Source: Pelagimonas sp. (GTDB taxonomy: Bacteria; Pseudomonadota; Alphaproteobacteria; Rhodobacterales; Rhodobacteraceae). From it: a stretch of 64,000 nt of DNA. Location: positions 248,001 to 312,000 of the forward strand of contig JAOASD010000023.1 in NCBI GenBank assembly GCA_025210265.1, in the 5' to 3' direction. This document shows positions 34,769 to 43,405 of this stretch, in pieces. Made by a program: the position numbers and the translations under genes. A model generated the notes under the pieces. That model searched no databases, was not told the origin of the DNA, and saw nothing but the letters and a program-made list of their open reading frames with translations. The stretch's first letter is position 1; every line of letters starts with the position of its first letter.

Positions 34769-34783
34769 TTAACGCGAAGCTAA
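34769..34783. promoter_or_regulatory. CtrA-like site before flgE
   Basis: TTAA-N7-CTAA, one mismatch from the alphaproteobacterial CtrA consensus TTAA-N7-TTAA, 58-72 bases upstream of flgE. Roseobacter flagellar genes of this type are known to depend on CtrA. The match is short and could be chance. Confidence 0.35.
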
Positions 34784-34805
34784 TAGATAAAATCCGAACG
34801 ATCCT

Positions 34806-34832
34806 GCCTCGGGATTTCTATGACCCCGAGGC
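34806..34832 (-). terminator. Hairpin between motB and flgE
   Basis: GCCTCGGG / CCCGAGGC, an 8-bp stem with an 11-base loop, 14 bases after the motB stop on the minus strand. There is no clear T-tract. Confidence 0.5.
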
Positions 34833-34846
34833 CCGCAAAGCTGGCG

Positions 34847-35689
34847 CTATTCCGTATTGGTGCGCAGGAACACAACCTCGATCCGGTTGTTGCGGCGATC
34901 CATCAGATTGGCCTGCGACGGTTCCCGATCCGCATGAGAGGTCACACGGTTCACCCGATTGGCATCCAACCCAACCCCAGTCAGCAATTCACGGAAACGC
35001 GTCGCCCGATCCGCAGAAACATCCCAGGATGGATTGCTTTCCAAAACAACGGGATAGGCGGCGGTATGCCCTTCGATTGCAATCGGATTTGTCACCACTC
35101 TGGACGCGCGTTCCAGGATAATTGCCAGATCCCGCAGCAAGGCAGTGGGCGCACCAGATGCATCAAAAAGCGGCGCTTCATCGGTTTCGAAAAACTCAAC
35201 CACCAGCCCCTCATCCGTGACCTCGGTAAAAATATGCCGCAGCAATTCATCCGCGACCATGCTTTCACCGCCACGCCCCAACAGCATGTCCCGCGCTTCG
35301 TTCAGTTCCGCACTGTCCGCCTGCGCCTTGGCCACTTCGCCATCAACAAAACTGCCTTTTTCGCGATTGTCAGCGGTGGCCCGCAAACTGCTGGACCCGG
35401 TGCCCATGCGTGGCAGGACATTTTCGGCAAAGACCGAATCCCCGCCAAGGGGCCCGTGCCCGCCGCCCGACACCCGCGCCATGGCCACAGTTGGACTGAA
35501 ATAGTCCGCAATGCCTTTTCGTTGTTTTTCCGTCGTTGCATTCAACAGCCACATCAGCATGAAGAAAGCCATCATCGCAGTGACGAAGTCGGCATATGCC
35601 ACCTTCCAGGCACCCCCATGATGCCCGTCGCCTGCGACAACTTTCTTACGCTTGATGATGACTGGAGCAACATTCCTGTCGCCACTCAT
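34847..35689 (-). CDS. motB: Flagellar motor stator protein MotB
   Basis: A 280-residue stator subunit. It has one transmembrane helix (ADFVTAMMAFFMLMWLL) with the proton-carrying aspartate D34. After a linker comes an OmpA-like peptidoglycan-binding domain (IEGHTAAYPVV, DRATRFRELLTGVGLDANRVNRV, RRNNRIEVVF). The start is taken at ATG 35689, since AAGG lies eight bases upstream; a GTG three codons earlier is possible. It is the first gene of the flagellar block and sits apart from motA. Confidence 0.95.
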   Translation of the reverse strand: MSGDRNVAPVIIKRKKVVAGDGHHGGAWKVAYADFVTAMMAFFMLMWLLNATTEKQRKGIADYFSPTVAMARVSGGGHGPLGGDSVFAENVLPRMGTGSSSLRATADNREKGSFVDGEVAKAQADSAELNEARDMLLGRGGESMVADELLRHIFTEVTDEGLVVEFFETDEAPLFDASGAPTALLRDLAIILERASRVVTNPIAIEGHTAAYPVVLESNPSWDVSADRATRFRELLTGVGLDANRVNRVTSHADREPSQANLMDRRNNRIEVVFLRTNTE

Positions 35690-35921
35690 CTCCACCACCT
35701 TTTTAGTCCCACGTGAAAAGGTGTAGCCGCTGAGGGCTTACCAGCCGCTTAATAATTCAAAATGTCAGGTTAAAGGCCCAGCCCATGGGATCCGCTTGCC
35801 GCATGGGCAACTCCGTGCTGAATTTCCCACAGATCGCCTGGCACACCCGCAAGAGAAATGGACAGCGGACGTCAAAGCAACTAGCACCTAACAAAAGCGA
35901 TTTCATGGAAAGAGGCAGATC

Positions 35922-38108
35922 ATGGCACAAAAAGCAACGCCGTTGGTACGCTGTGCCACTGTCCGCGCAGGTGCCTGCATCGCCCCGTTTGTGACAGCTG
36001 TTGTGCTGGGGGCGACGGCCGCAGCCGCGGACCAGGCCAGCCATGACCGCCCCCATGGTGTCCCTGCCCATAACCTGTTTGGCACACCCGGTCTGATTGA
36101 AATGCCCAGCGCAGACACATCGCCGGACGCCACTCTGTCGACAACAATTGCCGTGATTGGTGACAGCCAACGCAGTACGCTCAGCTTTCAGATCCTGCCG
36201 CGCCTGTCCGGCAGCTTTCGCTACAGTTCGATCAACAATTTCGACCACCCCAGTTCGCGCGATGGCATCTATTACGACCGCAGCTTCGACCTGCGCTATC
36301 AGTTGCTGACCGAAGGCAAGATCCGCCCCTCTGTTGTGATTGGCCTGCAGGATTTCATCGGCACCGGGCTTTATGGCGGTGAATATATTGTTGCAACCAA
36401 AACCCTGGCCCCTGGGCTGAAGGTGACCGGCGGGCTGGGCTGGGGGCGCCTGGGCAGCCATGGCTCTTTTGCGGAAACCGGCAGCCGCCCGACCGAAGTC
36501 CTGGGCGAAGGCGGGATCCCAACCTATGACCGCTGGTTCCGCGGCCCCGTGGCCGGGTTTGGCGGGGTCAGCTATGCGCCGAATGACCGCTGGAATTTCA
36601 AACTTGAATATTCCTCGGATGATGCACCGCTGGAAACCGCACGGGGGGAACTGGAAAAAACCAGCCCGTGGAACTTTGGCATTGATTATCGGTTTGGCAG
36701 TGGCTCCCATCTGAGTCTGTACCACGCCTATGGCACGGAAATCGGGGCACAGCTGACTCTGGTCACCAACCCCAAACGGCTGGGCCTGTCCGGCGGGAAC
36801 GAAGCCGCATCTTATCCGATAAAAGCCCGCCCTGCCGGGGCGGCCAAAGATCTGGGTTGGGCAGACCAGCCCAGCGCGATCCAACAGGCCGAATCCACGC
36901 TGCGTACGCTGATGGAGCAGGACAAGCTCAAAGCCGAAGCCATCCAGATCACGGCCACCCGCGCCACGGTACGCCTGCGCAACAAAACCTATGGTGTCTC
37001 AGCACAGGCCATCGGGCGCACAGCGCGCGCCATGAGCCAGGCCATGCCCGCGTCGGTCGAGGAATTTGTGATCATTCCCGTGGCCAATGGGCTGCCTGTC
37101 TCTGCCATCACCCTGCGTCGCAGCGATCTGGAGCGGCTGGAACATGCCCCTGCAACGCAGATGCTGGACCGCACCGTGTTCCGCGATGCCCATGGGACCG
37201 GCCTGGCCCCCGATCCGGGCCTCTACCCGGAATTTGACTGGTCGATCGCGCCCTATTCCTCACTGTCTTTCTTTGATCCCGGCAATCCGGTCGGCGGTGA
37301 TTTCGGCATTCGGGCCTCGGCCGACTGGCGGGTCACGCCCAGCCTGTCCTTTTCCGGCGCCATCACCAAAAAGATCGGCGGCAATCTGGATGAACGCGGG
37401 CGCGGCGGAGAATCCAGCCTGCCGCGCGTGCGCACAGATCAAAGCCTGTATTCCGCCGAAGGCGATCCCGCGATCGAATATCTGTATCTGGCCCATTACG
37501 GCCGTCCGGGACCAAACCTGTATAGCCGCCTGACTCTGGGCTATCTGGAAAGCATGTATGCCGGGGCCTCTGGCGAAGTGTTGTGGAAACCGGTCGGTCA
37601 GCGCCTGGCCCTGGGCGCAGAACTGAATTACGTGCAGCGCCGCGATTTTGACCAGCTGTTCGGCCTGCAAGACATGACAACCACCGACCCTGTCACCGGG
37701 ATCAAACGCGACATTCCCCATGTGAATGGCCATGTGTCCGCCTATTACAGCTTTGGCAATGGCTTTCATGGCCAGCTGGACATGGGCCGTTATCTGGCCG
37801 GGGATTATGGGGCGACCCTGTCTGTGAACCGCGAATTTGCGAATGGCTGGAAAGTGGGGGCCTATGCAACCGTCACAGACACATCGTTCGAGGATTTCGG
37901 CGAAGGATCTTTTGACAAAGGTCTGCGCCTGAGCATCCCGCTGTCATCCTTCATCGGCACCCCATCCCGTCGGAATACCGGCGTCACGCTGCAATCCCTG
38001 TCGCGCGACGGCGGGTCGCGCCTGCGGGTGCGCGGACGCCTGTATGATCAGGTCCGTGAATATCATCAGCCCGATGTGGCAAATAGCTGGGGGAAGTTCT
38101 GGAGATGA
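35922..38108 (+). CDS. YjbH-family exopolysaccharide outer-membrane protein
   Basis: A 728-residue exported beta-rich protein. A signal peptide (about residues 1-36) is followed by NLFGTPGLIEMPSADTSPDATLSTTIAV, which opens the YjbH domain. Strand-rich segments continue to the C-terminal GLRLSIPLSSFIGTPSRR...RVRGRLYDQVREYHQPDVANSWGKFWR, characteristic of the family. YjbH (GfcD) is thought to form a porin-like channel in exopolysaccharide secretion. It overlaps yjbF by four bases. The 220 bases before it separate it from divergent motB and contain several TTAA tetrads but no clear promoter. Confidence 0.85.
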   Translation: MAQKATPLVRCATVRAGACIAPFVTAVVLGATAAAADQASHDRPHGVPAHNLFGTPGLIEMPSADTSPDATLSTTIAVIGDSQRSTLSFQILPRLSGSFRYSSINNFDHPSSRDGIYYDRSFDLRYQLLTEGKIRPSVVIGLQDFIGTGLYGGEYIVATKTLAPGLKVTGGLGWGRLGSHGSFAETGSRPTEVLGEGGIPTYDRWFRGPVAGFGGVSYAPNDRWNFKLEYSSDDAPLETARGELEKTSPWNFGIDYRFGSGSHLSLYHAYGTEIGAQLTLVTNPKRLGLSGGNEAASYPIKARPAGAAKDLGWADQPSAIQQAESTLRTLMEQDKLKAEAIQITATRATVRLRNKTYGVSAQAIGRTARAMSQAMPASVEEFVIIPVANGLPVSAITLRRSDLERLEHAPATQMLDRTVFRDAHGTGLAPDPGLYPEFDWSIAPYSSLSFFDPGNPVGGDFGIRASADWRVTPSLSFSGAITKKIGGNLDERGRGGESSLPRVRTDQSLYSAEGDPAIEYLYLAHYGRPGPNLYSRLTLGYLESMYAGASGEVLWKPVGQRLALGAELNYVQRRDFDQLFGLQDMTTTDPVTGIKRDIPHVNGHVSAYYSFGNGFHGQLDMGRYLAGDYGATLSVNREFANGWKVGAYATVTDTSFEDFGEGSFDKGLRLSIPLSSFIGTPSRRNTGVTLQSLSRDGGSRLRVRGRLYDQVREYHQPDVANSWGKFWR

Positions 38109-38779
38109 GCATCCGCAAGACCACCTTTGCCCGGCTGGGCCTCGCCTGCGCCACGCTTGCCGCACTGACCGCCTGCGGGCCGCGCAATACGGACGTTGTG
38201 GATGCGCTGAACAATCTGCGCGCCACGCATAAAGCGCAGTCCCAGCCACCAGCGACTTTGACCCAGGCGCAGATCTCGCAGCTTCTCTCGGCGTCAGCTT
38301 TGCCGGCACAGCTGTTTCAGTCGGAAACGCGCGGCCAGTTTGTCATGGTCGACATCCAGCGCAATGGGCCCTTCCAAAGCTACGCCAATTCAAGCCGCCA
38401 GATCGTCGCCATGCGCAATGGCATGATCACCGGCACCCGCGGTCTGGGTGGCGATCTGATGAGCACCGACCATGCCGACCTACACAGGCTGATCACCAAT
38501 CGCAGCACAGGGCAGGCGCGCTATGTGCAAAACCTGCTGACGCCAGAAGACGTAACAGAGCCGCTGGAATATCGCTGCACCGTCACGCGGGGCGGGTCTC
38601 AGACCGTCACCTCTGGTGTGGTCAAGGCACATGGTATTGCCATGACGGCAAAATGCACCGGTCCGGCCGGTCATTTCACCGATCACTATGTCGTTTCCAA
38701 TTCAGGCCGGGTGCTCAGCGCGCGGCAGTGGCTGGGCAAAGATCTGGGCTATCTGGCAACTCAGGCCCTGCGTCTGTGA
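38105..38779 (+). CDS. YjbF-family exopolysaccharide lipoprotein
   Basis: A 224-residue outer-membrane lipoprotein. The lipobox is LTAC24 and the mature protein is a GfcB/YjbF domain: QFVMVDIQRNGPFQSYANSSRQI, MRNGMITGTRGLGGDLMST, YVVSNSGRVLSARQWLGKDLGYLATQ. It is coupled to the YjbH-family gene. YjbE and YjbG homologues are absent here. Confidence 0.85.
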   Translation: MSIRKTTFARLGLACATLAALTACGPRNTDVVDALNNLRATHKAQSQPPATLTQAQISQLLSASALPAQLFQSETRGQFVMVDIQRNGPFQSYANSSRQIVAMRNGMITGTRGLGGDLMSTDHADLHRLITNRSTGQARYVQNLLTPEDVTEPLEYRCTVTRGGSQTVTSGVVKAHGIAMTAKCTGPAGHFTDHYVVSNSGRVLSARQWLGKDLGYLATQALRL

Positions 38780-38790
38780 TCCAAGGGTAG

Positions 38791-38809
38791 GGTGGGTTTT
38801 CAACCCACC
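38791..38809. terminator. GGTGGGTT-TTC-AACCCACC hairpin, copy B
   Basis: Identical over 22 bases (TAG plus the hairpin) to the element at 18405-18423 and again between convergent genes (yjbF and a sugar transferase). Confidence 0.7.
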
Positions 38810-38837
38810 ACCCATCTGACCAACGACAGGCAGCCGC

Positions 38838-39449
38838 TTAATGCGGCTCCCAATTCTTGAAGACAGTGGCAAACATCACCCGGAAATCGGTGCAGATGTT
38901 GCGCCGGGGTTGATATAGCAGATCCAGCCGAGCCTTGCGCGGGATGCACCTCCGGCAATAGACCTCTTCGGTTTCTTCGGCTGTGCTGCATTCGGCCAGC
39001 AGGCGCTCTTCGGTCTTGTGAAACACGACAGAGGCCAACCCGGTGATGCCTGGACGCGCCTGCAGAACCGGTCCGTAGATTTCGGGATACATTTCAACAT
39101 AGCGACGCAGCGGCGGGCGTGGGCCGACCAGGCTGACATCCCCACGCAGCAGGTTGAACAGCTGGGGCAGCTCGTCCAGACGCTTGCGGCGTAGCATTTC
39201 GCCGGTCTTGGTGATGCGGCTGGCTTTGTCGCCGCCAGACACCCCACGATCCGCATCATCATGGCGCATGGTGCGGAATTTCCACAGCAAAAACCCCTGA
39301 TCCGGGGTTTTCATGCGCTCGGCTTTGTACAGAATCGGGCGGCCTTCGCGGATCAGCAGGATCAGCGTGACCCAGATAATCAGCGGCATCAGGACTGCGC
39401 CCAACACAAAAGCCGACAGGATGTCGATCAGGCGGCGAAATGGAGTCAT
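38838..39449 (-). CDS. Undecaprenyl-phosphate sugar phosphotransferase
   Basis: A 203-residue monotopic initiating transferase (WbaP/PglC catalytic core). One N-terminal hydrophobic hairpin is followed by LLWKFRTMRHDDAD, RRKRLDELPQLFNLLRGDVSLVGPRPPL and ARPGITGLASV, the three conserved boxes. It loads the first sugar-phosphate onto the lipid carrier for polysaccharide assembly. A C-terminal CRRCIPRKARLDLLY holds an unusual CxxC. The ATG at 39449 overlaps the epimerase stop by four bases. Confidence 0.9.
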   Translation of the reverse strand: MTPFRRLIDILSAFVLGAVLMPLIIWVTLILLIREGRPILYKAERMKTPDQGFLLWKFRTMRHDDADRGVSGGDKASRITKTGEMLRRKRLDELPQLFNLLRGDVSLVGPRPPLRRYVEMYPEIYGPVLQARPGITGLASVVFHKTEERLLAECSTAEETEEVYCRRCIPRKARLDLLYQPRRNICTDFRVMFATVFKNWEPH

Positions 39450-40306
39450 GGCCACACCCCCGTCGCCCGCGCAGAGGCGACAAGATGCGCAGGATCAGCT
39501 GCGCGATCGGGCAATGCAATCACCTTGGACAGCCGCGTTGTATCAAGCCCGACCAGCGGCAGCGCGCTGTCAGGGGCATCCACCCAGTCAATGCCAACCC
39601 CAACCTCCAAGGCAATCGCCCCCATTTGCGTGGCGCAGGGTGCACCGACATTGACTGGCCCGGTCATGTCGCTACGGGCCAGAGCGGCGATCACATCGGC
39701 CAGATCATGCGGCGCAATATAGCTGCGCGCGGGGCTGGCCCCATCAGGGAAACGATCCAGCCGGATCCGTCCACCGGGGCGCATATTGCCAAACAGGCTT
39801 TCCGCCCCGGCGACATTGCCGATGCGCATCCACACCGCACCGGGGGTTCCCTCCAGCGCCCGCTCCATCGCCAGCTTGGCAGCGCCATAAGGCGAAGGCG
39901 GCGCACAGGTTGCATCCTCAGATAGCAAGCCCGCGCCGGGCTGATACACCGCTGCGCTGGAACAATGGATCACACGCGACGCACCCACAGCCTCGGCCAA
40001 AGCCTGCGCGTGTAAGGCCAGCGTTTCATTCGCCTCAAGTGCCGGCAAATTTCCGCCAGTCACCCCCCAAAGCGCAACAACCACATCCGCCGGCCCAATA
40101 CCGTCAGGATCCTGTCCAGGCTGCCAGATCACCCCCTTGGCATCCACGGCCTTAGACCGATAAACAGGTTTCATTTCAAACTGTTGCAGATCCGTCTGGC
40201 CAGCAATCGCCAGCATCATTCGCCCCAGTTTCCCACTGGCCCCCAAAAGGATCATGCGCCCAGATTGCGGCATCATTCCCACGCCTTCTCGCAAATTTCT
40301 TTCCAT
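39446..40306 (-). CDS. NAD-dependent epimerase/dehydratase family protein
   Basis: A 286-residue extended short-chain dehydrogenase. The Rossmann glycine motif GASGKLGRM lies near residues 23-31, VIHCSSAAVYQPG provides the catalytic serine region, and PYGAAKLAMER is the YxxxK pair. It probably modifies a nucleotide sugar used by the coupled transferase. Starts at 40306 (AAGG upstream) or at the ATG ten codons later (GAAGG upstream) are both reasonable. Confidence 0.82.
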   Translation of the reverse strand: MERNLREGVGMMPQSGRMILLGASGKLGRMMLAIAGQTDLQQFEMKPVYRSKAVDAKGVIWQPGQDPDGIGPADVVVALWGVTGGNLPALEANETLALHAQALAEAVGASRVIHCSSAAVYQPGAGLLSEDATCAPPSPYGAAKLAMERALEGTPGAVWMRIGNVAGAESLFGNMRPGGRIRLDRFPDGASPARSYIAPHDLADVIAALARSDMTGPVNVGAPCATQMGAIALEVGVGIDWVDAPDSALPLVGLDTTRLSKVIALPDRAADPAHLVASARATGVWP

Positions 40307-40382
40307 CTGCCCTTTGACTGTCTATCAGCAAGGGGAAAGTGTAAAAACACCAAAACATTAGGCTGAACTGTCGGGGGACATT

Positions 40383-41501
40383 GTGAAGTCGAAAGTCAAA
40401 TTACTGGCACTCATCGCGGCAACCTTTGCCGTTACCGCATGTAGCCTGCCGCGGGGCGCTGCCCTGCAATCAGAAATCCTGAAAGAACAGGACGCGCAGA
40501 CACCCACATTCCAGGTGGTCGAAGTCACGCGCGCCAATATGCCTGCGCTAAAAGCCTGGCCTGCAACGGGCTGGCACGGGCATTACCACTGGCCTAACAC
40601 CAGCCGGGGGTCGGAATCCGCAATGATCCGCACCGGGGATCGGATCAATGTGACGATCTGGGACAGCCAGGAAAATTCTCTGATCACAAATCCCGGTCAG
40701 CGGTTCACGGAAATCCGTGATGTCGAAGTGGATCACAACGGGTCGATCTTTCTGCCCTATGTGAACAAGGTCGGCATTCGCGGCCTGACACCGTCGGGCG
40801 CACGGGCCAAGATCCAGCAGCGGCTAGAGCCGATCGTGCCTTCGGCTCAGGTCCAGCTGTCGCTGCAACAGGGGCGTAACCATTCGGTCGACGTGGTGGG
40901 TGGCGTTGGCGCACCCGGTGCCTATCCGATGCCATCGCGCAATTACAAAATCCTGAATGTTCTGGCAGATGCAGGCGGCATTCCCGCCACGCTGCGCAAC
41001 CCTCAGGTGCGGCTGCTGCGCGGTGCAACGACCTATGAAATCTCTGCGGATGACCTGTTCGCAAACGGCACCAAAAACGCGCTGCTGCATCCGCGTGATA
41101 CTGTGATCGTCGAAGAAGATGACCGCGCCTTTACCGCCCTTGGGGCCAGTGGCGAAGAAAACATCATCTATTTCCCCAAGGATGAGGTCACCGCGCTGGG
41201 GGCCATGTCGCTGATGGGCGGGATAAGCGACACCCGCGCCGATCCCAAAGGTGTGCTGGTGCTGCGTGAATTTCAGGCCAAACAGCTGCGCAGCGATGAA
41301 AGCGGCCCGAACCTGCAGCAGGTGGTCTTTACCTTTGATCTGACCAGCGCCGACGGCCTGTTTGCCGCACGCCAGTTCACGATCAATCCCGACGACACCG
41401 TTCTGGCAACAGAATCGCCGGTCAACGCCGCGCGTACCATTGTCGGGCTGGTCGGGTCTGCCCTTGGCCTGGGAACACAGATCAACGCGATTTCGCGCTG
41501 A
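40383..41501 (+). CDS. Polysaccharide export lipoprotein (Wza-like, Poly_export/SLBB)
   Basis: A 372-residue outer-membrane export lipoprotein. The lipobox is VTAC20, the Poly_export domain is IRTGDRINVTIWD...EVDHNGSIFLPYVNKVGIRGLTPSGAR, and two SLBB-like repeats follow (VVGGVGAPGAYPMP; IYFPKDEVTALGAMSLMGGISDTRADPKGVLVLR). The start is GTG 40383 after GGGGGAC. No Wzc-type co-polymerase is adjacent. A strong terminator follows. Confidence 0.9.
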   Translation: MKSKVKLLALIAATFAVTACSLPRGAALQSEILKEQDAQTPTFQVVEVTRANMPALKAWPATGWHGHYHWPNTSRGSESAMIRTGDRINVTIWDSQENSLITNPGQRFTEIRDVEVDHNGSIFLPYVNKVGIRGLTPSGARAKIQQRLEPIVPSAQVQLSLQQGRNHSVDVVGGVGAPGAYPMPSRNYKILNVLADAGGIPATLRNPQVRLLRGATTYEISADDLFANGTKNALLHPRDTVIVEEDDRAFTALGASGEENIIYFPKDEVTALGAMSLMGGISDTRADPKGVLVLREFQAKQLRSDESGPNLQQVVFTFDLTSADGLFAARQFTINPDDTVLATESPVNAARTIVGLVGSALGLGTQINAISR

Positions 41502-41523
41502 TCCCCATCCCCCCAAACACATA

Positions 41524-41553
41524 AAAAGGCGCGCCAGACCCGGCGCGCCTTTT
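41524..41553 (+). terminator. Rho-independent terminator
   Basis: A 12-bp stem AAAAGGCGCGCC / GGCGCGCCTTTT with a 6-base loop, after the Wza-like gene and facing the cytochrome gene. Confidence 0.85.
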
Positions 41554-41588
41554 CTATTTTCAGGGTCACGTGTGACCAGCCCGGTGGT

Positions 41589-42026
41589 TTACTCCGCAGG
41601 AGCGGGGCCAACAGAGGCGAGATAGGCGTAAACATCTTCCATGCCTTTTTTCAGGCGGAAGGACATTTTCGATTTGGCCGAGCCGCCCAGCGTATCGGAC
41701 AGGAAGCCTTTGGGGTTTTGGACATAGCCGACAAAGCTGGCCTCATCCCAGACCAGACCGGCCTCGCCTGCCTTGACCAGGTCTTTGCCATATTTGAAAC
41801 CCTCGACGGTGCCCGCAGTTGCGCCTGCGATACCGTACAGGTTGGGGCCAGTGCGGCCGCCTTTGACGATGGTGTTGCCATCACCATCCTGAATCATGTG
41901 GCACGACTTGCATTTCTTGAACACTGTCTCACCTGCAGCCGCGTCGCCGCTGGCGCCATGGCCATCGGCAAGTGCTTGGGTGGACAATGTCGCTACGGCC
42001 AGCGCCGCAAAAAGTTTGAGCTTCAT
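41589..42026 (-). CDS. Cytochrome c2 (periplasmic class I cytochrome c)
   Basis: A 145-residue protein with a 20-residue signal peptide (MKLKLFAALAVATLSTQALA). The heme site is C39-K-S-C-H43 and the axial methionine is M121 (SKSKMSFRL). GRTGPNLYGIAG and GLVWDEASFVGYVQNPKGFL are typical of Rhodobacter-type cytochrome c2, which carries electrons from the bc1 complex to oxidases or reaction centres. The longer open frame upstream is discounted because the signal peptide begins at 42026. Confidence 0.9.
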   Translation of the reverse strand: MKLKLFAALAVATLSTQALADGHGASGDAAAGETVFKKCKSCHMIQDGDGNTIVKGGRTGPNLYGIAGATAGTVEGFKYGKDLVKAGEAGLVWDEASFVGYVQNPKGFLSDTLGGSAKSKMSFRLKKGMEDVYAYLASVGPAPAE

Positions 42027-42140
42027 GATGCCTCTCCTGATGCACGTTTCTTTCAACACATGTAGAGCAGAGTACTTATTTCTCACATGCGACAAAGGCA
42101 CTAGCAGCAAAATCCTGCCAGTTTCGTAACGGCACAGAGG

Positions 42141-42575
42141 TCAGTCCTCTTCGAGGCGCAGACGCAGCTCGCGCAGCACAGGCAACGCGCCCCGTATCCG
42201 GTCTTCGCCAAGGTCGCTGACCATTTCCGTCACAACCGGAGTGATCGCAGCCAGCGCCGCCTCGCGCGCGGCCTTTCCCGCGGTCGAAATCGACACCAGC
42301 TTGCGCCGGGCGTCGTCCCAGTCGGGGCGAATATGGACATAGCCAGCGACTTCGAGCTTGCCCAATGTGTTGGTCATCGCGCCACGTGTCACGTGAAACG
42401 ACCGCGCCAGCTGGGCCGGGGTGCGTTCCCCGCCGCGCGCCAGATGGTTCAGCACCGAGAAATGCGAAATTTCCATCCGGTTGGGCAGCACTTTGGTCAG
42501 CCGCGCCCGCACCAGTTGATCCGCCGTCAGCAGTTCAGAAAACAGGGAAATGGCCAGCGCGCTCGAATCGCTCAT
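42141..42575 (-). CDS. MarR-family transcriptional regulator
   Basis: A 144-residue winged-helix regulator. EISHFSVLNHLARGGERTPAQLARSFHVTRGAMTNTLGKLEVAGYVHIRPDWDDARRK spans the recognition helix and wing in family register. It is the last gene of a four-gene run with comF, grxC and a nitrilase-like gene (four-base overlap with the latter). The ligand is unknown. Confidence 0.88.
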   Translation of the reverse strand: MSDSSALAISLFSELLTADQLVRARLTKVLPNRMEISHFSVLNHLARGGERTPAQLARSFHVTRGAMTNTLGKLEVAGYVHIRPDWDDARRKLVSISTAGKAAREAALAAITPVVTEMVSDLGEDRIRGALPVLRELRLRLEED

Positions 42576-43405
42576 TCCGGGCCCTCGAAACTGCGGTCAT
42601 GGGTCAGCGCGGGCAATTTACGCCGCGCCGCCGCGACCTGAGACATATCCAGATCAACGATGCTTATACCTGTCTCTGTGCCCGCATCCAGCAGAACCTC
42701 GCCCCAGGGAGAGATCACCATGCTATGCCCATAGGTACGACGCTGTTTGCCCGCCTGCGCAGCATGTGTGCCCGTCTGGGCCGGTGCCAGCACGTAACAG
42801 CCGGTTTCGATAGCACGCGCCTGCAACAGGGGCTGCCAATGCGCTGGCCCGGTGCCAGGGGAAAAGGCCGCAGGCACACACAGAACCTCGGCCCCGGCCT
42901 GCGCCAGCGCGCGATACAAATAGGCAAAGCGCAGATCGTAGCAGATGCTCAGCCCAAGTTTCGCCCAGGGCGTCTGCGCCAGAACGGCCCGTTCGCCGGG
43001 CGCAAACCCGGCGGATTCCCGATAGGTTTCTTCGGCGCTGACCTGCACATCAAACATGTGCATCTTGTCATATCGGGCGGCAACCGCGCCCTGATCGTCA
43101 ACCAACAGCGACCGATTGGCAAAACGGGTTTCCGGCGGGTCGGATTTCAGCGCAAGCGAGCCCGCCAGAACCCAAAGGCCCAGCCCCCGCGCGCGGTCCT
43201 GCAAACCAGCGAGAAAAAGATCCTCGGCCTCGCGGCGCAGAACATCAGTCTGGTGTGCGCGATCCATGGACACGCAATTCGCCACCTCTGGCAGCAGCGC
43301 CAGCTGCGCGCCCTGCTCTGCGGCCTTAGTCAACAGGCCCGACACCATGTCCAGATTGCCCCTCGGGTCATCCGAGGCACAGATCTGTAGCAGCGCGACC
43401 CGCAT
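42572..43405 (-). CDS. Carbon-nitrogen hydrolase (Nit-type amidase)
   Basis: A 277-residue nitrilase-superfamily enzyme with the E-K-C triad visible in LLPEVANC, YDKMHMFDV and LSICYDLRFAYLYRAL. The length and the motif RYDKMHMFDV match Nit1/Nit2-type amidases, which remove deaminated glutathione or omega-amides. The adjacent glutaredoxin would fit a glutathione-repair role. Its ATG overlaps the grxC stop by one base. Confidence 0.87.
   Translation of the reverse strand: MRVALLQICASDDPRGNLDMVSGLLTKAAEQGAQLALLPEVANCVSMDRAHQTDVLRREAEDLFLAGLQDRARGLGLWVLAGSLALKSDPPETRFANRSLLVDDQGAVAARYDKMHMFDVQVSAEETYRESAGFAPGERAVLAQTPWAKLGLSICYDLRFAYLYRALAQAGAEVLCVPAAFSPGTGPAHWQPLLQARAIETGCYVLAPAQTGTHAAQAGKQRRTYGHSMVISPWGEVLLDAGTETGISIVDLDMSQVAAARRKLPALTHDRSFEGPE

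Noticed and set aside
35757-36884. 375-residue minus-strand open frame over the start of the YjbH-family gene
   Set aside because: The plus-strand gene has a signal peptide and clear YjbH family segments; the minus frame has no motif.
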